Source: Pedobacter africanus
GTDB taxonomy: Bacteria; Bacteroidota; Bacteroidia; Sphingobacteriales; Sphingobacteriaceae
Assembly: GCF_900176535.1 (NCBI RefSeq)
Contig: NZ_FWXT01000003.1
Span: forward strand, 248,001 to 312,000
Length of the DNA stretch: 64,000 bases
Direction of reading: 5' to 3'
Shown here: one piece after another, positions 16,013-24,410 of the stretch
How positions within the stretch are numbered: the stretch's first letter is position 1
Layout: each line of letters opens with the position of its first letter
Position numbers and translations under genes: made by a program
The notes under the pieces: model-generated
The model's database searches: none
Seen by the model: only the letters and a program-made list of their open reading frames with translations
Told to the model about the DNA's origin: nothing

Positions 16013-19000
16013 ACCATCCAGGTGCAAACGTAAGGCCGAACACGCCTGCTGATACATCTGTGCGCTGGAATGGAATGGCGTAATAAGGTTCAAGCACAAA
16101 ATATCCGAATACGTTTACCCTTAAAGAAATACCTACACTCATTGCCGGTACACGTTCGTTCGTTCCGGTGTAAATGAAATTTCCGTTTATGTCTTTCACG
16201 GGTAATCCGTCTGAACCCAGCTGAGGATTTATGTTGTTGGTAGGTTGATTCTTGAATACCACTTTAGAGCCTTCGTTCCAGGCTAAACCAGCGTCAAAGA
16301 ACAGGTTCAGATCTGTAAACAGAAATTTTGAAGGAATTGCGGATAATTTTTTAGGGCCGGTAAAAGGAAGACGAAGTTCAAAATTGAATACGGCTATTTT
16401 ATTTCCGGACAATTGATTGATGTCAAATCCATTGGATGAATTGTTTCTGGTATTGTACAGTGAGTTCGCCTCATACCCTCTGATCAGATAAGGGTAACCT
16501 ACGTATAATGGGTAAAGATTTTCTCCGTCTTTACCAATTCTCTGATAGTTATAGCTTCTTGCAGCAATGGTGATGGGTTTTAGGCGCCAGTACTTTCTAA
16601 GGTCGACTGTAACCGCAGAGAATTGGTAATCACCAAAGTACTGTTCCACGCCGACCCTATACCGGAAACCATCAAGCGGGGAGGTGATGCCATTTATAGA
16701 ATTGTCGCCTACAAAAGAAGCATTGGCCTGGAAGATGCTAAAGCTTTTTAGTGGAACGCCTATATCATTAGTAGCCTCACTTAAAGGGACTTTTCTCTTG
16801 TCGGAAGTGATGTAATAACCAGGATAGCCATTGCCCAGGTCTTCATAATAATTGCTGATGCGATCTACCCTATAGCTGTAGCGCGAAACTGCTCCACCCA
16901 TTTCAAACCGGTGTACCTTATTAAAAGGATAAGCCCCAAATACCTGGGCCTGATCTTCAAAAGTTCTGATCAGGTTGGTACGGTCATTAATTACATTAAT
17001 TTCCGTGTCGCCATTTTTTAACTTATCCGGAACGATCTCCCTGTACCCGGTAAGGTAAGGAATGTGTGAAAGCGCTACACCCCAGTTGATTCTTTGCTGC
17101 TGGTTGATGTAACCTACCATACCTCCGAAGTCATAGATTTCGCCGTTTACAGAAAGGTTGGCGATGATCTGGTTACGCCCAAGAATATCACTGAACATTC
17201 CAACGATACCGCCCTGTACGCCTGTACCAAATCTGCTGGTAGAAACTCCCACACCACTATTGGCCAGGTAATCGAGTTTAAATTTCGGGCGATAAGGGAC
17301 CAGGCGCATGGAATCGGTAGTGGTTTTTTCAAAACGCTCAAAGTTGCCCAGGTTGGAGTTTACAATGTCGACGCCCATGGATTCCATTGGCGGCAATATG
17401 GCTGCGTCAAAATTTACGGCATTGGCATCAACAGGTTTAGAACGGAAACTGCTGATCGGGGAATTGTAAAGCGTATATCGCTGTGATCGGTAATAGCTGT
17501 AAACGATATCATCGTTTCTGGACACAGAGATTGCCGGAGAAAATTCAGTAATGCCACTGATACCGGTAAAATAATCTGTGAGCTGTCTTACACTATTGTC
17601 GCCCAGATTATATTCATATAAATTCCTGAAGCCATCGCGGTTAGAGAGGAAGAAGAGGCGCTTGCTGTCGCCTGAGAACTGTGCATTCAGGTTATTGGCA
17701 CCAGGAAATACCGGAATGTCTGTTAAAGATTTGCTTTCTATGTCGTATATGCTCAGATTTAAGGCATGGACGGCCATGTTGTTGTTTTTGACCATAGATG
17801 CCCTATCGGACGAGAATGCTATTTTCCTGCCATCCTGTGAATAAGCAGGTGCATAATCGGAATAGGAATCATTGGTGATCTGAGTAACTTTCCTGGTTTT
17901 TAGGTTATAGGAGAAGATATCGCTCTGACCTTGTACCATACCGGAGAAAGCAATGTCTTCGCCGTTTGGCGACCAGGTTAAATTTCCAAGTTGGGCAACT
18001 TCACCCATTTCTGCACGCAGGGCAACACTGCCATTGTCGACATTGATGATCATCAGTTGATTTTTGCCTTTACTGAAAATACTAAAGGCAAACTGTTTAC
18101 CGTCGGGCGACCAGGCGCCGGCAGATTCGAGAAAGTTAAAATCATCTATATGAGAATTGGAAACCTGACTGCTCAGTTTTCTGATAATCTTTCCTGTTTT
18201 GGCGTCTGCCAGAAAGAGGTCTATTCCGAACAGGTCTTTTTCGGATAGGAATGCCAGATATTTACCATCCGGACTAATGGATGGGGCAACGTTCATGTTA
18301 CCTGCATTTTTATTGTCGATGATTTTCGTTCCGGTAATTCTGATCTGGGAGCTGTCGGCCTTCAGCATTGGCCGGTAATGCGCTTCAATGGCATTTTTCC
18401 ATAAGCCTGAAAGGGTCCGGTCATCGTAACCAAAAGTATATCTCAGGCCATTTTCATATCCGTATTTTGCAGTTGCCTTAAATAGGGGAACTATGGTGGT
18501 ATCGCCATATACCGAACCTACGAAGGTCCAGAAGGCCTGTCCGTACCGATAGGGAAAATACTTATTGGAGTTGGTCAGGTCTTTTAAAGAAGGAATATCC
18601 CTGTTGAGCAGGGCGTCGCGCATCCACATGGAGGTAAAGGCATCTGTTTTTCCTACAGAGAGGTATTCTGCCATCCCTTCAATCATCCAGAGCGGAATCT
18701 GGCTGATGTTTTCCAGACCTATGGTATCTTTTTCCAATAACAGGTGGTATTGGAAGGCATGGACCAGCTCATGACCCAGCACGTGCCTGGTTTGGTTGTT
18801 CAGTTCCATGACAGGCATGATTACCCGGTTTTTGAAAGCCTCGGTTACACCACCTGTTCCGATACCCACTTCGCCTTGCAGGGCAGTGGTTTGCTGGAAA
18901 TCTGGGTGATTATTATAAAGAATAATCGGGTTTTTCTTTAAAAAAGTATCCCTGAAAATTTCCTGATGCATTTTGTACCAGGTTTCTGCGTCCTGCGCAA

Positions 19001-19193
19001 ATTTCTGAATCATTTTTTCATTTTTCAGGTAATAGTAAATTTCAAAATGCGGTGTTTGCAGGACTTTGAACTTTTCATTGTTGTAGCGCACCCGGTTTTG
19101 TCCGAAGTATTGGGCATAGATAAACTGGGATGAAACAATAAGGATAAACAGAACGGGGAGAAGTCTTTTAAGAAAGGTATAGCTTTTATTCAT
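16011..19193 (-). CDS. Outer-membrane peptidase MA-propeller-barrel protein
   Basis: A 1060-residue exported protein in three parts. Residues 1-28 are a signal peptide ending QFIYAQ. Residues about 35-270 resemble the peptidase MA (gluzincin) fold: HELVH at residues 141-145 and EGMAEY at 172-177 supply the zinc ligands and catalytic Glu. Residues about 285-600 hold PD40/TolB propeller blades (SPDGKYLAFLSEKD, WSPNGEDIAFSG, YSQDGRKIAFSSD). Residues about 640-1060 look like a BamA/Omp85-type barrel with alternating strands, a LIRGYEANSLY-like turn and a final aromatic-rich strand ending in Trp. The zinc motif looks intact, so a surface metalloprotease tethered by its own barrel is likely; substrate and topology are inferred. 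The gene stands alone, 75 bases from the penicillin-binding protein. Confidence 0.85.
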   Translation of the reverse strand: MNKSYTFLKRLLPVLFILIVSSQFIYAQYFGQNRVRYNNEKFKVLQTPHFEIYYYLKNEKMIQKFAQDAETWYKMHQEIFRDTFLKKNPIILYNNHPDFQQTTALQGEVGIGTGGVTEAFKNRVIMPVMELNNQTRHVLGHELVHAFQYHLLLEKDTIGLENISQIPLWMIEGMAEYLSVGKTDAFTSMWMRDALLNRDIPSLKDLTNSNKYFPYRYGQAFWTFVGSVYGDTTIVPLFKATAKYGYENGLRYTFGYDDRTLSGLWKNAIEAHYRPMLKADSSQIRITGTKIIDNKNAGNMNVAPSISPDGKYLAFLSEKDLFGIDLFLADAKTGKIIRKLSSQVSNSHIDDFNFLESAGAWSPDGKQFAFSIFSKGKNQLMIINVDNGSVALRAEMGEVAQLGNLTWSPNGEDIAFSGMVQGQSDIFSYNLKTRKVTQITNDSYSDYAPAYSQDGRKIAFSSDRASMVKNNNMAVHALNLSIYDIESKSLTDIPVFPGANNLNAQFSGDSKRLFFLSNRDGFRNLYEYNLGDNSVRQLTDYFTGISGITEFSPAISVSRNDDIVYSYYRSQRYTLYNSPISSFRSKPVDANAVNFDAAILPPMESMGVDIVNSNLGNFERFEKTTTDSMRLVPYRPKFKLDYLANSGVGVSTSRFGTGVQGGIVGMFSDILGRNQIIANLSVNGEIYDFGGMVGYINQQQRINWGVALSHIPYLTGYREIVPDKLKNGDTEINVINDRTNLIRTFEDQAQVFGAYPFNKVHRFEMGGAVSRYSYRVDRISNYYEDLGNGYPGYYITSDKRKVPLSEATNDIGVPLKSFSIFQANASFVGDNSINGITSPLDGFRYRVGVEQYFGDYQFSAVTVDLRKYWRLKPITIAARSYNYQRIGKDGENLYPLYVGYPYLIRGYEANSLYNTRNNSSNGFDINQLSGNKIAVFNFELRLPFTGPKKLSAIPSKFLFTDLNLFFDAGLAWNEGSKVVFKNQPTNNINPQLGSDGLPVKDINGNFIYTGTNERVPAMSVGISLRVNVFGYFVLEPYYAIPFQRTDVSAGVFGLTFAPGW

Positions 19194-19268
19194 AACGCAT
19201 ATATTTCATTTAAATTTACGCAAAAAAGTAATAGCTAGTTTGCGGTAATTATATAGGGATAATTGGTA

Positions 19269-21716
19269 TCACTGATTGTTTTTCTTTCTTTCTCTTTCTT
19301 CCTGACGTTGTTTTTTTCTCAGTTCCCTTTCTTCTTTCCTGGTTAAGGGTACTTCAGGAGCGGGTTGCTTTACCGGATCAACCGGTTTCTTTTCTTCTGT
19401 TTTTTGCACTACAGGTTCTGTGGTAGCCGGTGACTGTGGTTCTTCTATTTTAGGAACATCAAAATTGGTGGAATCCACAGCCAGACTATCATTGGAAGTA
19501 GTATCCACTTCATATCTTGGGGTAGGGCAATTGATCTCACGGGTTATTTTTACTTTGGCTTTAGGAAAAGGGCCCATGGTGTAACCTGTGCTGGGATCTT
19601 TATATACTTTTTCCATGAATTTAGCAAAAACAGGGAGTGCTGTTCTGGAACCTTCACCGGTTTCGCCGTTTTTAAAATGGGCGGTGCGTTCGTCGCAGCC
19701 TACCCATACACCTGTTACAAGGTCTTTGGTAATGCCCATGTACCAGGCATCTACATAGTCATTTGAGGTGCCTGTTTTTCCGCCGATCTGGTTGCCTTTT
19801 TTCCAAAGGTCCCATTCCCACAAAGCCTGCGAAGTACCGCCTGGCTCTTCCATTCCACCCCTGAACATGTAGAGCATCAGCCAGGATATTTCCTCGCTCA
19901 GTACACGTTTGGTTTTGGCTTTAAATTCTTCAATGATGTTGTTGTCAAGGTCAGTAATCTTTTCAACCAGGATTGGATCGGTTTTAAAACCACCGTTCAG
20001 GAAGGTCCCATAGGCTTTTACCATTTCGAATACAGAAACATCGTTGGTGCCCAAACTCACGGAAGGCACCGATTCAAGGTGGCTGTCGATACCGCAATCG
20101 TGTGCCCATTTGACTACATTTTCCCAGCCCACTTTTTCGGTAACCTGTGCGGTTATCGTGTTTACAGATTTACCCATTGCCCAGCGCAGTGACATTTCGC
20201 GGTAGCTTACGCTCCAGTCGGCATTTTTAGGCTCCCAGTATTCCGTTTTCCCTTTTTCCTGATAGGCAATCCTGACCGGTTTGTCGGTAAACTTATCACA
20301 TGGACTCATGCCACTTTCCAGTGCGGCCAGGTAAGCAAAGGGTTTAAATGTTGATCCTGCCTGTCTTTTAGACTGGTTTACGTGGTCATATTTAAAGTAT
20401 TTATGATCCAGTCCGCCCACCCATACCTTAATTTTGCCATTAAAAGGATCGAGGGTCATCATCCCGGTATTCATGATTTTTCCGTAGTAACGGATCGAAT
20501 CCATGGTAGAGAACAGGGTATCACGATCACCTTTCCAGGTAAAGATCTTCATCTTCTTTTTCCTGTTCAAATAGGCGCTTATGGAGTCTGGCGTAGTGGG
20601 GTATTTTTTTTCAAGTTGTTTATAGATGGGCAAATTGCGCATGGCACGGTCCGGATAATCTACTTTCTTTCCTTCCGAGTCTTCCCATGGGTCTTCATTT
20701 CCCCAAACACTGTAAAACCGTCGCTGTACAACTTTCATTTGCTCTGCAACAGCTTCTTCGGCATATTTCTGGAGTTTGGAATCTATGGTGGTGTATATTT
20801 TCAATCCATCTTCATAGAGGTCGTAATTGTTGTCTTTACACCATTTTTCCAGGTACTTGTCTACTGCAGCCCTCAGATAGGAATCGCCATCACTGCCTTC
20901 ATCAACCCTGCCTTCTTTTAATTTTATGGGCATATTTTTATAGGTACTCAGTTCGGCTGCCGAGATGTAATTGTATTTGTTCATCTGTGCCAGGGCAACA
21001 TTACGGCGTTCCAATGCTTTTTCCGGATTTTTTACCGGGTTATAAAGACTGGTACCTTTCAGCATACCTACCAGCAGGGCCGATTCAGGAACATCAAGTT
21101 CGTTGGCTTCTTTGTCGAAATAGATGCGTGATGCGGTTTTGATACCATAAGCATTGTTACCAAAAGATACCGTATTGAGGTACATCGTGATGATATCGTT
21201 TTTGGAGTAGTTGGATTCCAGTTTTACAGCGGTAAGCCATTCTTTGAGTTTGGCCACTATGGTGCGTACCAGGGGAATGCGGCTGAGCAGACCCTGCGAT
21301 TTGTTGTAACGGGTACGGTAGAGGTTTTTGGCCAGCTGCTGGGTAATGGTACTTGCCCCGCGTTTGTCGCCCGTAGCCGTAGAAATGCCGCTGGAAAGCA
21401 GTGAGCGGAAATCGATGCCCATGTGCTTGTAAAAACGGACGTCCTCTGTAGCCACTAATGCTTTAACCACACTCGGTGATATTTCATTGAAGCTAACAGG
21501 TGTACGGTTTTCTTTATAATAGCGGCCTATTAATTTGCCATCTGAGGTATAGAGTTCTGAGCCTACACGAAGGGTAGGGGTCTTGATGTCCTCATAGGAT
21601 GGGGAATACCCAAATAACCATAAGAAATTGAGTTGCAGTGCACAGAAGAAGACAATGATACAAAAAAGGAATATGCTAGAATAACGGAGGTACTTATTGC
21701 GAATTTCTTTAAACAT
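19269..21716 (-). CDS. Bifunctional class A penicillin-binding protein (PBP1A-like)
   Basis: An 815-residue peptidoglycan synthase, anchored by an N-terminal membrane segment (residues about 14-36) with the rest in the periplasm. The GT51 transglycosylase has EDVRFYKHMGIDF and GASTITQQLAKNLY; the transpeptidase has Ser455 in GSTFKPFAYL, SVNTITAQ as the SxN motif and KTGTSNDYVDAW. All catalytic motifs are intact. The C-terminus is a charged proline/lysine/glutamate-rich tail ending in many Lys/Arg, of unknown role. ATG 21716 was preferred over an in-frame TTG at 21731 because it gives the standard short cytoplasmic start FKEIRNKYLRY. Monocistronic, divergent from ppk2. Confidence 0.95.
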   Translation of the reverse strand: MFKEIRNKYLRYSSIFLFCIIVFFCALQLNFLWLFGYSPSYEDIKTPTLRVGSELYTSDGKLIGRYYKENRTPVSFNEISPSVVKALVATEDVRFYKHMGIDFRSLLSSGISTATGDKRGASTITQQLAKNLYRTRYNKSQGLLSRIPLVRTIVAKLKEWLTAVKLESNYSKNDIITMYLNTVSFGNNAYGIKTASRIYFDKEANELDVPESALLVGMLKGTSLYNPVKNPEKALERRNVALAQMNKYNYISAAELSTYKNMPIKLKEGRVDEGSDGDSYLRAAVDKYLEKWCKDNNYDLYEDGLKIYTTIDSKLQKYAEEAVAEQMKVVQRRFYSVWGNEDPWEDSEGKKVDYPDRAMRNLPIYKQLEKKYPTTPDSISAYLNRKKKMKIFTWKGDRDTLFSTMDSIRYYGKIMNTGMMTLDPFNGKIKVWVGGLDHKYFKYDHVNQSKRQAGSTFKPFAYLAALESGMSPCDKFTDKPVRIAYQEKGKTEYWEPKNADWSVSYREMSLRWAMGKSVNTITAQVTEKVGWENVVKWAHDCGIDSHLESVPSVSLGTNDVSVFEMVKAYGTFLNGGFKTDPILVEKITDLDNNIIEEFKAKTKRVLSEEISWLMLYMFRGGMEEPGGTSQALWEWDLWKKGNQIGGKTGTSNDYVDAWYMGITKDLVTGVWVGCDERTAHFKNGETGEGSRTALPVFAKFMEKVYKDPSTGYTMGPFPKAKVKITREINCPTPRYEVDTTSNDSLAVDSTNFDVPKIEEPQSPATTEPVVQKTEEKKPVDPVKQPAPEVPLTRKEERELRKKQRQEERERKKNNQ

Positions 21717-21884
21717 GCGGGTAAAGATCAAAAAAACGTAAAACAGTTTGTGTTAAATAGTGTTAAAAGTTGCAGTGCAAATTAACATATTTAATTTACT
21801 TAAATTTTCATGTAAAGTTACAAAGGTTTTAAAAAGATCTATGCTTAGCTTTACGGGTATTGTTAATACAATTTGCAGGAACCT

Positions 21885-22766
21885 ATGAATAAAGAGATTG
21901 AACAATTTTTAGCTGTTCCGGGGAAGAAAGTTTCGCTGGATGATTTTTCGACCACCTATAAAGGCGAAAACAATAAGGAAAAGGGAATTCAGGAGATGGA
22001 AGAGATCAAAACCAGGCTGAGCGCCCTTCAGGAAACTTTGTATGCCGCCGATTCTCATTCTGTTTTGATCCTGTTCCAGGCGATGGATGCAGCCGGAAAG
22101 GATAGTGCAATACAACATGTGATGTCGGGCTTAAACCCCCAGGGCTGCCAGGTGTACAGTTTTAAGACCCCTACATCGGAAGAATATGACCACGATTTTT
22201 TATGGCGGCACTATAAGGCTTTGCCAGAGCGTGGCCGGATTGGTATCCATAACCGCTCACACTACGAAAACGTTTTGGTTTGTAAGGTACACCCCGAATA
22301 TGTTTTAAACGAAAAACTGCCCGGATATGATAGTGTTCAAAAAATTGATAAAACCTTCTGGAAACGCAGGTACGAGAGCATTAGGAATTTTGAAAAGCAC
22401 CTTAGCGATAACGGGACAGTTATTGTGAAGATCTTTTTGCATGTTTCAAAAGAGGAGCAAAAGCAGCGCTTCCTGGATAGGATTGAGGACAGGGCAAAGA
22501 ACTGGAAATTTTCTTCCGCAGACATCAGCGAAAGAGGTTTGTGGAAGGATTACATGAAAGCCTATGAAGAGGCTATTGAAGAAACCTCGACAGCGCAGGC
22601 ACCATGGTATATTGTGCCGGCCGACAAGAAATGGTACGCCAGGCTAACCATAAGCCATATCCTGGAAGATGTATTTAAAAAGATGGACCTGAAGTTTCCG
22701 GTACTGGCCAGTGCAGAACTGGAGAAACTGGATGAGATCAGAAAACAGCTAATGAAAGAGCAATAA
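21885..22766 (+). CDS. ppk2: Polyphosphate kinase 2 family protein
   Basis: A 293-residue cytoplasmic kinase of the PPK2 family, which moves phosphate from polyphosphate to AMP, ADP or GDP. Walker A is QAMDAAGKDSAI (residues 66-77); Walker B is the HNRSHYENVLV form of this family; an arginine-rich lid FLDRIEDRAKNWKFS follows near residue 195. One-domain length fits class I or III; the class, and so AMP or ADP preference, cannot be settled from sequence by eye. ATG 21885 was chosen over an in-frame TTG at 21873. Stop is 4 bases from the stop of the convergent serine hydrolase. Confidence 0.92.
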   Translation: MNKEIEQFLAVPGKKVSLDDFSTTYKGENNKEKGIQEMEEIKTRLSALQETLYAADSHSVLILFQAMDAAGKDSAIQHVMSGLNPQGCQVYSFKTPTSEEYDHDFLWRHYKALPERGRIGIHNRSHYENVLVCKVHPEYVLNEKLPGYDSVQKIDKTFWKRRYESIRNFEKHLSDNGTVIVKIFLHVSKEEQKQRFLDRIEDRAKNWKFSSADISERGLWKDYMKAYEEAIEETSTAQAPWYIVPADKKWYARLTISHILEDVFKKMDLKFPVLASAELEKLDEIRKQLMKEQ

Positions 22767-22770
22767 GGGC

Positions 22771-24036
22771 TTATTTCTTTTTGGCTTTTCTTTGCAGTTC
22801 GTAGTCAAAAATTACCCGACCTATGTTCTTCATAAAAGGGAAGCATACCTGATCGTAATCGTATTTGTTGTCATTATAGATTCCATCTTCGTTGGACTGG
22901 ACTACGGCTGTTAAAAAGAACTCGACCTTGTTTTTGCTGTCTTTGAAGTAAGCATTATCTATGATGAAGCCGTATGAATCGCCATATTTATTGTATATTT
23001 TCAGATTGGGATTGATGGTAGCATCCTTTTCCCGGCCATAATAGAGCATTTTAGCATAAGTTGGCCAGAATTCTTTAGGATTGTAGGCCGGGTAGTCGCT
23101 GTCTGTGGGGAGTTTACTCATATAAGTATAGATGAGTTGGTAATCTTCGGGTGTCAGGTTAAATCTTTCGTTTTCGGGAAAGGCTTGCGGGTAGATGAGC
23201 CTTTTCATCAATGACTGCTGGTCTGAAATGCTGAACGCATTTTTATTGATCAGGCTAAAAGGTTTGTTGACCAGCTTTTCGGCGCTGTCTATATATCCAA
23301 CGCCCATAACCGTATTGGTTAAGACAAGAGGGTATTCTTTAGGATCGTATTGGGCGGGCTGACTGTAAACCAGCTTCGATCCATCGTAAAATCTAATCGG
23401 ATTGGTGTGTTTGGAAGTTTCACCAGCATCGCCAATAGCCAGCCTGTTCAGGATGCGGCTATCGTTAAGGCCGTATTTTTTTAGTTTCTGGTTGATCTCT
23501 GCACGGCCAATGAATTCAAACAGGCGGTTAAATGCATCGTTATCACTGGTGAGCAGTATTTTTTTGACGTAGTGTGCTATAGAAGGGAGCCCGTTTCTGG
23601 CGCTGGTATCCGTAGTTACTTTGGTTTGTTTGGCATAGGCACTATCTGTAATCATGGTGCTGGCCGCAGTAAGTTTCTTAACCTTCAGGTCGTTTGCCCC
23701 AATTTCATTGATCTTTTCCAGTGCAAAAATTACGGCAGCCAGTTTCACCGTACTGGCCGGGTAAAAATAGCGGTGGTTATCCAGATTATAACTAAATGAT
23801 TTAAAGCTGATCTGCTTTTTGGTATTGCGGTTAACCTGAGTGTAAAGTACCTGCACCTGGTTTTTTTGCGGATGATTTAAAACACCGTTAAAAAGATCGG
23901 GATGCTGACGCATCAATTGTTCAATGAGCAGGGTGTCGGTTTTTTGCGCCATGGTATTCAAGCTAATCAGAAGCAGGAAAGAGAATATTATAAAGCGAGT
24001 TATAGAGGACATTATGGAGAAAGCTGTTTTTTTCAT
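22771..24036 (-). CDS. Exported class A beta-lactamase-like serine hydrolase
   Basis: A 421-residue exported enzyme: signal peptide to about residue 31 (SLNTMAQ). The SxxK motif is Ser95-Thr-Val-Lys98 in PASTVKLAA, the SDN motif is Ser164-Asp165-Asn166 in LLTSDNDAFNR. The third motif, normally KTG, appears as KYG in IYNKYGDSYGF. The family (beta-lactamase class A, PF13354) includes true beta-lactamases and housekeeping hydrolases; 421 residues is much longer than the usual 290, and the changed KTG argues against a standard beta-lactamase. Activity on peptidoglycan-derived or ester substrates is possible. Monocistronic, divergent from the cobalamin operon. Confidence 0.85.
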   Translation of the reverse strand: MKKTAFSIMSSITRFIIFSFLLLISLNTMAQKTDTLLIEQLMRQHPDLFNGVLNHPQKNQVQVLYTQVNRNTKKQISFKSFSYNLDNHRYFYPASTVKLAAVIFALEKINEIGANDLKVKKLTAASTMITDSAYAKQTKVTTDTSARNGLPSIAHYVKKILLTSDNDAFNRLFEFIGRAEINQKLKKYGLNDSRILNRLAIGDAGETSKHTNPIRFYDGSKLVYSQPAQYDPKEYPLVLTNTVMGVGYIDSAEKLVNKPFSLINKNAFSISDQQSLMKRLIYPQAFPENERFNLTPEDYQLIYTYMSKLPTDSDYPAYNPKEFWPTYAKMLYYGREKDATINPNLKIYNKYGDSYGFIIDNAYFKDSKNKVEFFLTAVVQSNEDGIYNDNKYDYDQVCFPFMKNIGRVIFDYELQRKAKKK

Positions 24037-24092
24037 TTCAATGGAATATTGAGTTTAAATATAGGTATTAAAAAATATATCAAAAACGCCTG

Positions 24093-24123
24093 TTGCTCAT
24101 GGCCGGATTATTAAGTACCTTTG
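24093..24123 (+). promoter_or_regulatory. Promoter of the cobalamin-riboswitch operon
   Basis: TTG at 24093-24095, 20 bases, then TACCTTTG at 24116-24123, a perfect TAnnTTTG. Transcription should start near 24130, just at the first stem of the riboswitch. Confidence 0.65.
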
Positions 24124-24128
24124 CCTCG

Positions 24129-24301
24129 CTTTTGGTTCCCGGTCGCACTGGCCGGGATTAAAAGGGAATACGGTGTAATTCCGTAACTGTCCCGCAGCTG
24201 TAAGCTCTGTAACGGTGTTCAAATCGGGCCACTTTTTATCTGAGGAAAAGATAATTGGGAAGGCAGAATATCCGGGAGCAAGTCAGAAGACCTGCCAAAA
24301 G
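24129..24301 (+). promoter_or_regulatory. Cobalamin riboswitch (AdoCbl class)
   Basis: P1 pairs CTTTTGG 24129-24135 with CCAAAAG 24295-24301. Between them come GGTTCCC, a variable hairpin, AAAGGGAATACGGTG, the conserved CTGTCCCGCAGCTGTAAGC-like core and AGTCAGAAGACCTGCC, the hallmark box order of the B12 riboswitch. A small AGCTT/AAGCT hairpin at 24316-24335 may belong to the expression platform. It precedes a TonB receptor, so B12 should turn the operon off. Confidence 0.95.
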
Positions 24302-24410
24302 TGGTAATATTTCATAGCTTTCGGGGATTGAAGCTTGGAGTGAGTGCTTGTTTATTGTATTTCATTTCCTTGATCTAACTGTTTGCTGTGGGTAAAAGCT
24401 CACATCAAAA

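Noticed and set aside
20382..21142. Two plus-strand frames opposite the penicillin-binding protein
   Set aside because: The penicillin-binding protein has all catalytic motifs in the same region, so these are antisense shadows.
22771..24036. True antibiotic-resistance beta-lactamase
   Set aside because: The SxxK and SDN motifs fit, but KTG is KYG and the protein is about 130 residues too long; resistance should not be claimed.
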